A DNA stretch of 64,000 nucleotides, taken from assembly GCA_963719285.1 (NCBI GenBank), contig CAVRBO010000003.1:62001-126000 (forward strand). The letters are read 5' to 3'. Positions 53,720 through 61,426 of the stretch are shown here, piece by piece. Each line of letters begins with the position of its first letter. Positions within the stretch are counted from its first letter, which is position 1. The DNA is from C-114 sp963719285 (GTDB lineage Bacteria; Chloroflexota; Limnocylindria; Limnocylindrales; CSP1-4). The notes under the pieces were generated by a model. It was not told the origin of the DNA and made no database searches. It worked only from the letters and a program-made list of their open reading frames with translations. The position numbers and the translations under genes are program-made.

Positions 53720-54706
53720 ATGGAACAGCTGCTCGCGCTCGAGATGGTCCGGGTCACCGAGGCCGCGGCGATCGCGTCCGCCCGGTCGATGGGCCGGGGG
53801 GACCGCGACGGGGCCGACCGGGCGGCCACCGAGGCGATGCGCCGGACGATGGACGAGATCGACATGGCCGGGACGATCGTCATCGGCGAGGGGGAGCGCG
53901 ACAAGGCTCCGATGCTCTACATCGGCGAGCAGGTCGGCCGGCGCGACGAGCAGGGCCGGCGCACCTCGGAGGAGGTCGATATCGCGGTCGACCCGCTCGA
54001 GGGGACGAACCTCGTCGCCCACGGGCAGGCGAACGCGATCACGGTCCTGGCCGCGTCGGAGCGAGGCGGCCTCGTCCACGCGCCGGACACGTACATGGAG
54101 AAGCTGTGCGTCGGGCCGGTCGTCGCCGGCCGGGTCGACATCCGGATGTCGCCGACCGAGAACCTGCAGCGGATCGCCTCCGCCCTCGGCCGGAGCGTGT
54201 CGGACATCACGGTGGTGATCCTCGAGCGGCCGCGCCACGACGCGCTGATCGCCGAGGTCCGCGAGGCCGGCGCCCGGATCAAGCTCATCAGCGATGGCGA
54301 CCTGTCGGCCGCGATCTCGTGCGCCGTGTCGGGCACGGGCGTCCACGCCGTCATGGGCATCGGCGGCGCACCCGAGGGCGTCATCACGGCCGCGGCGCTG
54401 CGCTGCCTCGGCGGCGAGATCCAGGCCCGCTTCAGGTTCCGTAGCGAGGAGGATCGCCAGCGCGCGGTCAAGATGGGCCACGGCGACGAGGACAAGGTCT
54501 ATCACACGGAGGACCTCGCCTCGGGCGAGAACCTCGTCTTCGCGGCGACCGGCGTGACGAGCGGCGACCTGCTCGAGGGCGTCCGCTTCTTCGGCGGCGG
54601 CGCCCGCACCCACTCGCTCGTGATGGCCTACCGGACGAAGCAGGTCCGCTTCGTCGACACGGTCCACATGTTCGATCGGAGCCGTCCTCCGGCCGTCCGG
54701 CTGTAG
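53720..54706 (+). CDS. glpX: Class II fructose-1,6-bisphosphatase
   Basis: 328 residues. GlpX-family motifs: GTIVIGEGERDKAPMLYIGE, VDIAVDPLEGTNLVA, LISDGDLSAAIS and MGIGGAPEGVITAAAL. A metal-dependent gluconeogenic phosphatase. It follows purH by 14 nt and precedes a small gene by 16 nt, so all three are probably one transcript. Confidence 0.96.
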   Translation: MEQLLALEMVRVTEAAAIASARSMGRGDRDGADRAATEAMRRTMDEIDMAGTIVIGEGERDKAPMLYIGEQVGRRDEQGRRTSEEVDIAVDPLEGTNLVAHGQANAITVLAASERGGLVHAPDTYMEKLCVGPVVAGRVDIRMSPTENLQRIASALGRSVSDITVVILERPRHDALIAEVREAGARIKLISDGDLSAAISCAVSGTGVHAVMGIGGAPEGVITAAALRCLGGEIQARFRFRSEEDRQRAVKMGHGDEDKVYHTEDLASGENLVFAATGVTSGDLLEGVRFFGGGARTHSLVMAYRTKQVRFVDTVHMFDRSRPPAVRL

Positions 54707-54722
54707 AGGCGACCGGCAGACC

Positions 54723-54932
54723 GTGGGCAAGCGGAAGAAGGCGAAAGGGCTATCGGCCAACGCGGCCGGTGCGCTCTATCAGATCGCTGGGCAGGTCACG
54801 ATCGGGCGAGACGTGCTGACAGAGGGCCAACGGAAACGCCTCGAGCAACTCCTTCTCGACGTGCTCGCGGATCCGGACAGGTATTCGACGAAGGTGATCA
54901 ACGATCTCGAGGCGATCGCAAGAGAGCCCTGA
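54723..54932 (+). CDS. Small basic helical protein of unknown function
   Basis: 69 residues from GTG 54723. Lys-rich start (MGKRKKAKG), then two helices (AAGALYQIAGQVTIG and QRKRLEQLLLDVLADPDRY). It looks like a real gene: tightly spaced after glpX, with balanced composition and lower GC than its surroundings. No family recognised. Confidence 0.55.
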   Translation: MGKRKKAKGLSANAAGALYQIAGQVTIGRDVLTEGQRKRLEQLLLDVLADPDRYSTKVINDLEAIAREP

Positions 54933-55139
54933 GTCCCGGGCTTGTTCCGTCCGATGACGGCCAGGCCGGCATCGTGCGTGTTACGAGGCGATCAGCTCGA
55001 TTTCCGGGCTCGGACGCGAGCCGTTCGAGCGTGGGCGTGCGGGTCGCCGAGCGATCGAGCGCCCGAGGCGGACCCTTATCGGGTCGCTTACCCCGGATAT
55101 GACGGCCTGGCCGTCACCGCGACCCTCAAGCGGAGCGGC

Positions 55140-55733
55140 CTACCGCCAATCCCCCGTGGCGGCGTCCCACGCCGCGATCGGGCGGACCGCGGCGGCGCCC
55201 TCGAGCGCGGCCTGGCGACGGCGGGCCGTCTCGACCGTCTCATGCCAGCCGGGCGGCACGAGACGTGGAGCGAGGTCGGCCAGCGGAGCGAGGACGAACA
55301 GGCGGTGAGCCGCCTCCACGTGCGGAACGGTCAGCGGCAGGGCGGCCTTGGCCGGGTCCGCCGACCGGCCGGCCGCGGGGCGCCCCACGGAGATCCTGGC
55401 CCGGCCGAACACGAGCAGGTCGAGATCGAGCTCGCGCGGACCCCAGTGCTCGCGCTCGGTCCGTCCGAACGCGCGCTCCAGCGATTTGAGCGCGACGAGC
55501 AGGGCGACGGCGCCCGTCTCAGGATCGTGGCCCGACAGCACGTCGAGGGCCACGACCGCGTTGCGGAACTCGGGTTGATCGGTGACGCCCCAGGGAGCGG
55601 TCGCGTACAGGCGGGACACGCCGCGTAGACGCCCCCCGGGTAGGGCGGCGAGTGCGTGCACGCCGGCGGCCAGCGTCGCCGCCGCGTCGCCGAGGTTCGC
55701 CCCGAGTCCGATGTACGCCCTGACCCTGCCCAT
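55140..55733 (-). CDS. folK: 2-amino-4-hydroxy-6-hydroxymethyldihydropteridine pyrophosphokinase
   Basis: 197 residues from ATG 55733. HPPK motifs: AYIGLGANLGDAAATL, SRLYATAPWGVTDQPEFRNAVV and EHWGPRELDLDLLVFG. It transfers pyrophosphate from ATP to the pterin precursor in folate synthesis. No other fol gene is nearby. The C-terminus extends about 30 residues past the usual end. It diverges from the unrecognised gene at 55767, with 33 bp between starts. Confidence 0.93.
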   Translation of the reverse strand: MGRVRAYIGLGANLGDAAATLAAGVHALAALPGGRLRGVSRLYATAPWGVTDQPEFRNAVVALDVLSGHDPETGAVALLVALKSLERAFGRTEREHWGPRELDLDLLVFGRARISVGRPAAGRSADPAKAALPLTVPHVEAAHRLFVLAPLADLAPRLVPPGWHETVETARRRQAALEGAAAVRPIAAWDAATGDWR

Positions 55734-55754
55734 CGGTGGTCGTTCGGCCCTCGC

Positions 55755-55760
55755 TAGACT
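55755..55760 (+). promoter_or_regulatory. Leaderless-type -10 (TAGACT)
   Basis: TAGACT is followed by 6 nt and the GTG at 55767. It serves the unknown gene and probably midA downstream. It lies in the 33-bp gap between divergent starts. Confidence 0.5.
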
Positions 55761-55766
55761 CGCCGG

Positions 55767-56840
55767 GTGGCCCGCGTGATCGTCCGCATCCTCCATCCCG
55801 AGCCCGGCCCGGGGGCCGGTCCACTCGAGTGCCTTCTTGCCGACGCGCGCCGGACCCTCGGAGATCGGCATGTCGCCGGATTCAGGACCGCCGGGGCCCA
55901 CGACGTCCGGCTCGTCGCCGGGCCGCCCGACGATACACCGTTCGGTGCCAGGCTCCGGACGATCCTGTCCGACACCGGCGCAGGTCCGACCGGGCTCGTC
56001 GTCCTGGGCTCGGGCTCCCTCCCGCTGGCGACGCTCGCCGACCGGCGCGCCTTCATGGAGGCCGCCGCGGGCGAGGACCGGACCGCCCTCGCCAACAACC
56101 GCTACTCGGCCGACGCCGTTGCGATCGCTCGGGCGGACGCGCTCCCGCCCATCCCCGACCTCCCCGGCGACAACGCCCTGCCCCGCTGGCTCGAGGAGCG
56201 GGCCGGCTGGACCATCACCGACCTGCGCCGTCGATGGCGCCTCGGCGTCGACCTCGACAGCCCGCTCGATGTCGAACTGACGCGGCCCGGCTTCCTCCCG
56301 GCGGAGATCGGCCCGGTCGTCCGCGATCGCCTGGCCGCCGCCTCCCGCGTCGCCGCCGATCGCCAGGCCGAGATCGTCGTGGCCGGACGAACGAGCGCCA
56401 CCACCCTCCGCTGGCTGGAGCGGAACACGGCGTGCCGAGTCCGGGCGCTCATCGAGGAGCGCGGCCTGCGGGCGAGCGCGCGCCTGGCCCTTGCCGATGG
56501 GCCCGGCGCGCCGGGCCGACCTCCTCGCTCGATCCTCGGCGCCCTCCTCGACCGCGATGGGCCGGAGGCGCTCGGGGCCCTGCTCGGGGAACTCGGCGAT
56601 GCCGCCGTCATCGACACGCGGGTCCTCCTCGCCCATCGGCTCGGCGCGGACGAGGCCGCCTGGCCGGATCCGGAGGACCGCTTCGCGTCCGACCTCCTCG
56701 CGCCGGACCGCGTCGTCGATCCGTGGCTGCGCGCCGTGACCCGGGCCGCCGCGGCGGCCCCGATCCCGATCCTCCTGGGTGGACACTCGCTTGTCGGCCC
56801 GGCCCTGCGACTCGCCCTCCGCCGCGGTGGGACCGTGTGA
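55767..56840 (+). CDS. Unrecognised protein, possible nucleotidyltransferase-like fold
   Basis: 357 residues from GTG 55767. I do not recognise the family. The N-terminal half alternates strands and helices (HDVRLVAGPPDD, GLVVLGSGSLPLATLADRRAF) and contains NNRYSADAVAIA, reminiscent of GT-A/NTP-transferase sheets, but no classical GxGxR motif. The C-terminal part has conserved-looking ARVLLAHRLGADEAAWPDPEDRFASDL-type text and a final GGHSLVGPALRLALR helix. Its GTGA overlap with midA argues for a related role, perhaps in cofactor or complex I biogenesis; that is inference. Confidence 0.6.
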   Translation: MARVIVRILHPEPGPGAGPLECLLADARRTLGDRHVAGFRTAGAHDVRLVAGPPDDTPFGARLRTILSDTGAGPTGLVVLGSGSLPLATLADRRAFMEAAAGEDRTALANNRYSADAVAIARADALPPIPDLPGDNALPRWLEERAGWTITDLRRRWRLGVDLDSPLDVELTRPGFLPAEIGPVVRDRLAAASRVAADRQAEIVVAGRTSATTLRWLERNTACRVRALIEERGLRASARLALADGPGAPGRPPRSILGALLDRDGPEALGALLGELGDAAVIDTRVLLAHRLGADEAAWPDPEDRFASDLLAPDRVVDPWLRAVTRAAAAAPIPILLGGHSLVGPALRLALRRGGTV

Positions 56841-58039
56841 CGGACATCCGACCGGAGCTGCGCCACGACCCGCCGGACCGGCGCCCGCTCCCGCCCTCGC
56901 AGCCCGAGCTGGTCGAGCGGATCCGCGCCGAGATCGAGGCCACCGGCCCGCTCACGTTCGCCCGGTTCATGGCCCTGGCCCTGGCCGATCCGGACCACGG
57001 CTACTACGCCACGACGGACGACCGACCCACCCGGGCCGGAGACTTCCTCACCGCCCCGGAGCTCCATCCGATCTTCGGCGCGGTCCTCGCCCGAGCGCTC
57101 GACGAGCAGTGGCGCGCACTCGACCGGCCGGCCGCCTTCGTCGTGCGCGAGTACGGCGCGGGAACGGGCGCGCTCGCCGAGGGGATCCTGCAGGGATTGG
57201 CGGGCGATCGGAGCGGGCTCCTCGACGCGATCGCCTACGAGGTCGTGGAGCTGAGCGAGGCCCGGGTCGAGCGCGTCCGCGAGCGCCTGGCCTCCGCCGG
57301 GTTCGGCGGCGCGGTCACCAAGGCGCGCTCCTCCGGCGGCGGACCCTCCGACGGAGCCGTGCTCGCCAACGAATACCTCGACGCCCTGCCCGTCCACCGC
57401 GTGGTCCGGCGGGGCGGCAGCCTCCTCGAGCGGTTCGTCACCTGGTCGTCCGACCGCGGTGGGCTCCAGGACGTGGAGGCGGCGCCGTCGACCCCGGCCC
57501 TCGCCGCACGCCTCGCGACCGAGGCCATCGTGCTGGCCGAAGGCCAGGCCGCCGAGATCCGCCTAGCCACCGACGATTGGGTGGTCGCGCTGTCGGAGGA
57601 GATCGGGCGCGGGTTCGCGACGATCCTGGACTACGGCGCTCCCGCGGCCGAACTGTACGGACCGGCCCGCCGCGACGGGACCCTGCGCGCCTACTCGAGC
57701 CAGCGCGCCCACGCCGACCCGTATGTCGCGATCGGCCGCCAGGACCTGACGGCCCACGTGGACTTCACGGCGGTCGAATCGGCTGCGACAGCCCTCGGCT
57801 GGCGCTCGCTCGGACTGACGACGCAGGCGGAATTCCTCGTGGGTTCGGGGTTCGGCCAGCTGTACGCCGCGCGCCAGGCCGACCCCGGCATCGAGCCCGA
57901 GGACTACCTCGCCCTGCGGGCGTCGGCGGCGCGGCTGCTCGACCCACGAGCGCTCGGCGGCTTCCGCGTGCTCGTCCTCGCCCGAGGCCTCCCCGACGGG
58001 ATCGCCCTCGCCGGCACGGACTATCGCGTCCGGAGCTGA
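56837..58039 (+). CDS. MidA-family (NDUFAF7-like) SAM-dependent methyltransferase
   Basis: 400 residues from GTG 56837, overlapping the previous stop by 4 nt. DUF185/MidA signature: PLTFARFMALALADPDHGYYA, GDFLTAPELHPIFG, VREYGAGTGALAEGIL (SAM-binding) and LANEYLDALPVHR. Eukaryotic NDUFAF7 and Dictyostelium MidA methylate an arginine of the NuoD homologue during complex I assembly. The nuo operon, including nuoD, begins 465 bp downstream, which supports the same role here. Confidence 0.87.
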   Translation: MTDIRPELRHDPPDRRPLPPSQPELVERIRAEIEATGPLTFARFMALALADPDHGYYATTDDRPTRAGDFLTAPELHPIFGAVLARALDEQWRALDRPAAFVVREYGAGTGALAEGILQGLAGDRSGLLDAIAYEVVELSEARVERVRERLASAGFGGAVTKARSSGGGPSDGAVLANEYLDALPVHRVVRRGGSLLERFVTWSSDRGGLQDVEAAPSTPALAARLATEAIVLAEGQAAEIRLATDDWVVALSEEIGRGFATILDYGAPAAELYGPARRDGTLRAYSSQRAHADPYVAIGRQDLTAHVDFTAVESAATALGWRSLGLTTQAEFLVGSGFGQLYAARQADPGIEPEDYLALRASAARLLDPRALGGFRVLVLARGLPDGIALAGTDYRVRS

Positions 58040-58049
58040 AGGAGGGGAA

Positions 58050-58077
58050 CGGGCGCCCGCTGGGGGACGGGCGCCCG
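58050..58077 (+). terminator. GC hairpin after midA
   Basis: Two copies of the self-complementary CGGGCGCCCG (58050-58059 and 58068-58077) with an 8-nt loop lie 11 nt after the midA stop. Likely the terminator of that transcript. Confidence 0.55.
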
Positions 58078-58376
58078 CATGAGGCATACGGGATACCCGT
58101 CGCGTGGTGGGCTGCCGCGACGTCCGGGAGGACAGACTCGGGGAGCGGATCGCGCCGAGCGCGCGTGCAGGTCCGCGTTCCGCTCCCCGACTATGTGCCG
58201 TGCCCGGCGACGGCAGACTGCGCCGCCGTGGATCGGCCGGGCAATAGGGCGATGTCCGTATGTCGGGCGTCGCGGACGGTGGCGCATCGCGGCGGCCCGT
58301 CCGGCACCCTCGCCCGACGCTCCGGCGACCCGTCCCGCGACGCGTCCGGCGACCCGTCCCGCGACCGCCGCGACCC
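58078..58376. other. Non-coding spacer before the nuo operon
   Basis: No gene seen. The 3' half is a run of GCGACCCGTCC/GCGACGCGTCC-type direct repeats at about 58326-58380. Confidence 0.5.
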
Positions 58377-58407
58377 GTCCGGCGAGCACGCTCGCCGGAC
58401 CTCCTTT
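58377..58407 (+). terminator. Intrinsic-terminator-like hairpin before nuo
   Basis: GTCCGGCGAG and CTCGCCGGAC form a perfect 10-bp stem with a CACG loop, followed by CTCCTTT. It would stop read-through just before the nuo promoter. Confidence 0.6.
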
Positions 58408-58409
58408 GC

Positions 58410-58415
58410 TAGAAT
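58410..58415 (+). promoter_or_regulatory. -10 element (TAGAAT) of the nuo operon
   Basis: TAGAAT directly follows the terminator hairpin. Transcription would start near 58422, leaving about 80 nt of leader to nuoA. The -35 position falls inside the hairpin stem and is poor. Confidence 0.45.
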
Positions 58416-58503
58416 GAATCGACGGTCCCCTCGTGGTGGGCCGCCCTCCGAAGCCCAGTGACGACGACCGTGCTGCGCGCCGCACGTGTCGAAGTGAGGA
58501 TCC

Positions 58504-58860
58504 GTGACCGCGATCTGGTACATCGTCGGGTTCGCCTTCGCAGGCGTGTCCTTCGTATTCCTGACGATCGGGGCGGCGTGGCTGATCTCGCATCGAAACC
58601 GGGGCGACGCCCACAAGGGCCTGCCCTACGAAAGCGGTATCGACACGTACGGCGACACCCATGCCCGGTTCGGCCTGAGCTTCTACATCTACGCGTTGCT
58701 CTTCGTCGCGTTCGACATCGAAGTGATCTTCATCTACCTGTGGGCGCTGGTCTTCCGCCAGGAGCTGTTGGGTGGCCTCGTGAGCATGCTCATCTTCGTC
58801 GGCATCCTGCTCCTCGGACTCGCCTACGCCTGGCGCAAAGGGGTCCTCACGTGGCGGTGA
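58504..58860 (+). CDS. nuoA: NADH-quinone oxidoreductase subunit A
   Basis: 118 residues from GTG 58504 with GAGG 5 nt before it. Three membrane helices and the subunit A signature YESGIDTYGDTHARFGLSFY and FDIEVIFIYLWAL are present. Membrane subunit of complex I, close to the quinone tunnel. First gene of the operon; its stop overlaps nuoB. Confidence 0.96.
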   Translation: MTAIWYIVGFAFAGVSFVFLTIGAAWLISHRNRGDAHKGLPYESGIDTYGDTHARFGLSFYIYALLFVAFDIEVIFIYLWALVFRQELLGGLVSMLIFVGILLLGLAYAWRKGVLTWR

Positions 58861-59597
58861 AGGACGGCCCGGGTGGGCCCCGGCGTGGATCCCGGGCCGG
58901 GACGCGCTCCGGCGCGCCGGTCTCGAACGTACCTGCCGTCGTGGGCGGGACCGACGTGGCGGCACCGATCGTCGTCCCGAACGCCCTCTGGACGGGCAGC
59001 GATCCGCTCGCCTACCTCGGCGGCAGCCAGAACGACATCACCCACCTTGCGGACGTGGAGGCATCCGGCCTCGGCCGGCACGACAACGCCAGGTGGGGCG
59101 GGGCGCTCGAGATCATCCCGACCAAGGCCGACTACGTGCTGGACCTCGTGCGCGCCAACAGCCTGTGGCCGTTGCTGTCCGGGCTCGCATGCTGCGCGAT
59201 CGAGATGATGTCGGCCGCCACGAGCGTCAACGACATGGACCGCTGGGGCATGTTCCCGTTCCGGGCCAGCCCGCGCCAGGCGGACGTGCTCATCGTCGCC
59301 GGGACCTGCACGACCAAGATGGCCGGGCCGCTCGTCCGGCTGTGGGAGCAGATGCCCGAGCCGAAGTGGTGCGTCGCCCTGGGCGACTGCACGTGCTCAG
59401 GGGGTCGCTACAAGCGGAGCTACTCGACCATCCAGGGGATCGACCGGATCCTGCCCGTCGACGTCTACATCCCCGGCTGCCCGCCCCGGCCGGAGGGCCT
59501 CATCTACGGGATGATGAAGCTCCAGCAGATCGTCAAGGATCGCCGCGGCCACTGGCCGGACCGGGCCATCGGCCCGACCGTCCCGGCTGGGGTGTGA
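58857..59597 (+). CDS. nuoB: NADH-quinone oxidoreductase subunit B
   Basis: 246 residues from GTG 58857 (GTGA overlap); GTG 58851 is an alternative. The N2-cluster cysteines are all present: GLACCAIEMM, GDCTCSGG and YIPGCPPRPEGL. An N-terminal extension of about 65 residues precedes the core. Two extra Cys (AGTCTTKM; GDCTC) lie near the cluster. It carries the terminal 4Fe-4S cluster that reduces quinone. Confidence 0.96.
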   Translation: MKDGPGGPRRGSRAGTRSGAPVSNVPAVVGGTDVAAPIVVPNALWTGSDPLAYLGGSQNDITHLADVEASGLGRHDNARWGGALEIIPTKADYVLDLVRANSLWPLLSGLACCAIEMMSAATSVNDMDRWGMFPFRASPRQADVLIVAGTCTTKMAGPLVRLWEQMPEPKWCVALGDCTCSGGRYKRSYSTIQGIDRILPVDVYIPGCPPRPEGLIYGMMKLQQIVKDRRGHWPDRAIGPTVPAGV

Positions 59598-59601
59598 GGC
59601 G

Positions 59602-60153
59602 GTGGATCGCCATCTGAAGCGGCGCCTCGAGGAACGATTCGGCGACCAGCTGACCGGTCCCATCCGCCAGCGCCACGACGAGACCGAGATGCGGATCGGC
59701 CCAGGCGACCTGGCCCAGGTGATGCGCGCCCTGCACGACGAGCCGGCGTTCCGGTTCACGATGCTGGCCGACCTGTGCGGCGTCGACACCGGCACGGTGA
59801 TGCAGACCGTGTATCACCTGTGGAGCGATACGACCGCCGACTGGCTGCGCGTCGTCGCCGACGGCCTCCCGCGCGACGATCCGCGGGTCCCCTCGGTCAC
59901 GTTCCTGTGGAAGGGGGCCGAGTGGCAGGAACGCGAGGCCTACGACATGTTCGGCATCACGTTCGAGGGCAACCGCGACCTGCGCCGGATCTACATGCCG
60001 CCGGACTACATGAGCTTCCCGCTGCGCAAGGACTTCTTCCTGGCCGACGATTCGTCGCGCTCGCCGGGCGCCGGTGTGCGCCACATGGAGCGGGTCCACC
60101 CGCCGACCAACGCCCGACCCGAGGCGCTCGTGCGCAAGGGTACCGACCGATGA
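59602..60153 (+). CDS. nuoC: NADH-quinone oxidoreductase subunit C
   Basis: 183 residues from GTG 59602. The 30-kDa subunit signature ERETYDMFGI-type appears as EREAYDMFGITFEGN, then LRRIYMPPDYMSFPLRKDF. Separate from nuoD, not fused. A short spacing of 16 nt separates it from nuoD. Confidence 0.95.
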   Translation: MDRHLKRRLEERFGDQLTGPIRQRHDETEMRIGPGDLAQVMRALHDEPAFRFTMLADLCGVDTGTVMQTVYHLWSDTTADWLRVVADGLPRDDPRVPSVTFLWKGAEWQEREAYDMFGITFEGNRDLRRIYMPPDYMSFPLRKDFFLADDSSRSPGAGVRHMERVHPPTNARPEALVRKGTDR

Positions 60154-60169
60154 CCGGCCCGACCCGACG

Positions 60170-61426
60170 ATGACCGCCACCCACGATCCGAGTCGCGGCG
60201 CCGTCGACCCGCACGCCGGCCAGCACGCCTCCGAGGACGACCCGCGGGTCTGGCTCGACGAGCAGATCGGCGTCTTCGAACCGATCCCGCCGTACCCGCC
60301 GCGGACCGAGCGCGAGGGCGAGTTCTACACGCTCGGCGACGGCGAGATGTTCATCAACATCGGCCCTCAGCACCCGTCGACCCACGGGGTCCTCCGGGTC
60401 GTGCTCAAGATCAACGGCGAGCGCGTCGTGGACCTCGACCCGGTCCTCGGCTACCTCCACCGCGGCGTGGAGAAGCTGTGCGAGAACGCCGACTACCACC
60501 AGGCGATCTGCTACACCGACCCGCTCGAATATGTGAGCTCCCTGTTCATGGAGTGGGCGCCGGTCATGGCGTTCGAGAAGCTCCTCGACGTCCAGGTGCC
60601 CCGCCGCGCCGAGTACATCCGGGTGCTCACCGGCGAGCTCAACCGGGTGATGAGCCACATCATGTTCGTCGGCTGGATGGCGCTCGACCTGGGCGGCCTC
60701 ACCCCGATCCTGTGGGGCTTCATCGAGCGCGACGAGATCGTCGAGATGCTCGCCGGCATCACCGGCCAGCGGATGCTCTTCAATTACTTCCGCATCGGCG
60801 GCGTCAACGGCGACCTCAACCACGAGTTCCTGAGCCGGCTCGGCCGCTGGATGAGCCACGCCACGAGCCAGCTCGACGCGGAGCTCGCGCTCCTCAACGA
60901 GAACGAGATCTTCGTCCGGCGGATGCGCGGCCTGGGCGTCATCGACCGCGAGACCGCCCTCCGGATGTGCCTCACCGGCCCGAACCTGCGCTCGACCGGC
61001 CTGCCGTTCGACGTCCGGCGGGCCCACCCGTACAGCGTCTACCCGGACCTCGAGTTCGACATCCCGACCCGCTCCGAGGGGGACTGCCTGGCCCGCTACC
61101 TGCTCCGGATGGACGAGGTCCGCCAGAGCCTCCGGATCATCGACCAGTGCCTCCACGAGATGCCCGATGGGCCGGTCCTCGCCAAGCTCCCCCGCCTCCT
61201 CCGGCCGCGGCCGGGTCGCGCCTACGCCGCGATCGAGGGGCCGCGTGGCCAGCTCGCCACGTACGCGATCAGCGACGGGACCGACCAGCCGTTCCGGATG
61301 CGGATCCACGACCCGAGCTTCGTCAACCTGCAGTCGGTCGGCCTGCTCATGCCCGGCAACCTCATCGCGGACACGATGGCGGTGATGGCCTCGCTCGATC
61401 CGATCATGGGCGGAGTCGACAAGTGA
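60170..61426 (+). CDS. nuoD: NADH-quinone oxidoreductase subunit D
   Basis: 418 residues from ATG 60170. The quinone-site His motif GPQHPSTHGVLR and the Tyr-containing TDPLEYVSSLFMEWA are intact. The C-terminus reads SLDPIMGGVDK, Lys in place of the usual terminal Arg. An N-terminal extension of about 60 acidic residues precedes the core. Likely substrate of the MidA methyltransferase. Stop overlaps nuoH by 4 nt. Confidence 0.96.
   Translation: MTATHDPSRGAVDPHAGQHASEDDPRVWLDEQIGVFEPIPPYPPRTEREGEFYTLGDGEMFINIGPQHPSTHGVLRVVLKINGERVVDLDPVLGYLHRGVEKLCENADYHQAICYTDPLEYVSSLFMEWAPVMAFEKLLDVQVPRRAEYIRVLTGELNRVMSHIMFVGWMALDLGGLTPILWGFIERDEIVEMLAGITGQRMLFNYFRIGGVNGDLNHEFLSRLGRWMSHATSQLDAELALLNENEIFVRRMRGLGVIDRETALRMCLTGPNLRSTGLPFDVRRAHPYSVYPDLEFDIPTRSEGDCLARYLLRMDEVRQSLRIIDQCLHEMPDGPVLAKLPRLLRPRPGRAYAAIEGPRGQLATYAISDGTDQPFRMRIHDPSFVNLQSVGLLMPGNLIADTMAVMASLDPIMGGVDK

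Noticed and set aside
52086..58092. Inverted 14-nt match between the purH leader and the spacer after midA
   Set aside because: A 14-nt match is expected by chance in a 64-kb window, especially a GC-rich one, and there is no other shared structure.
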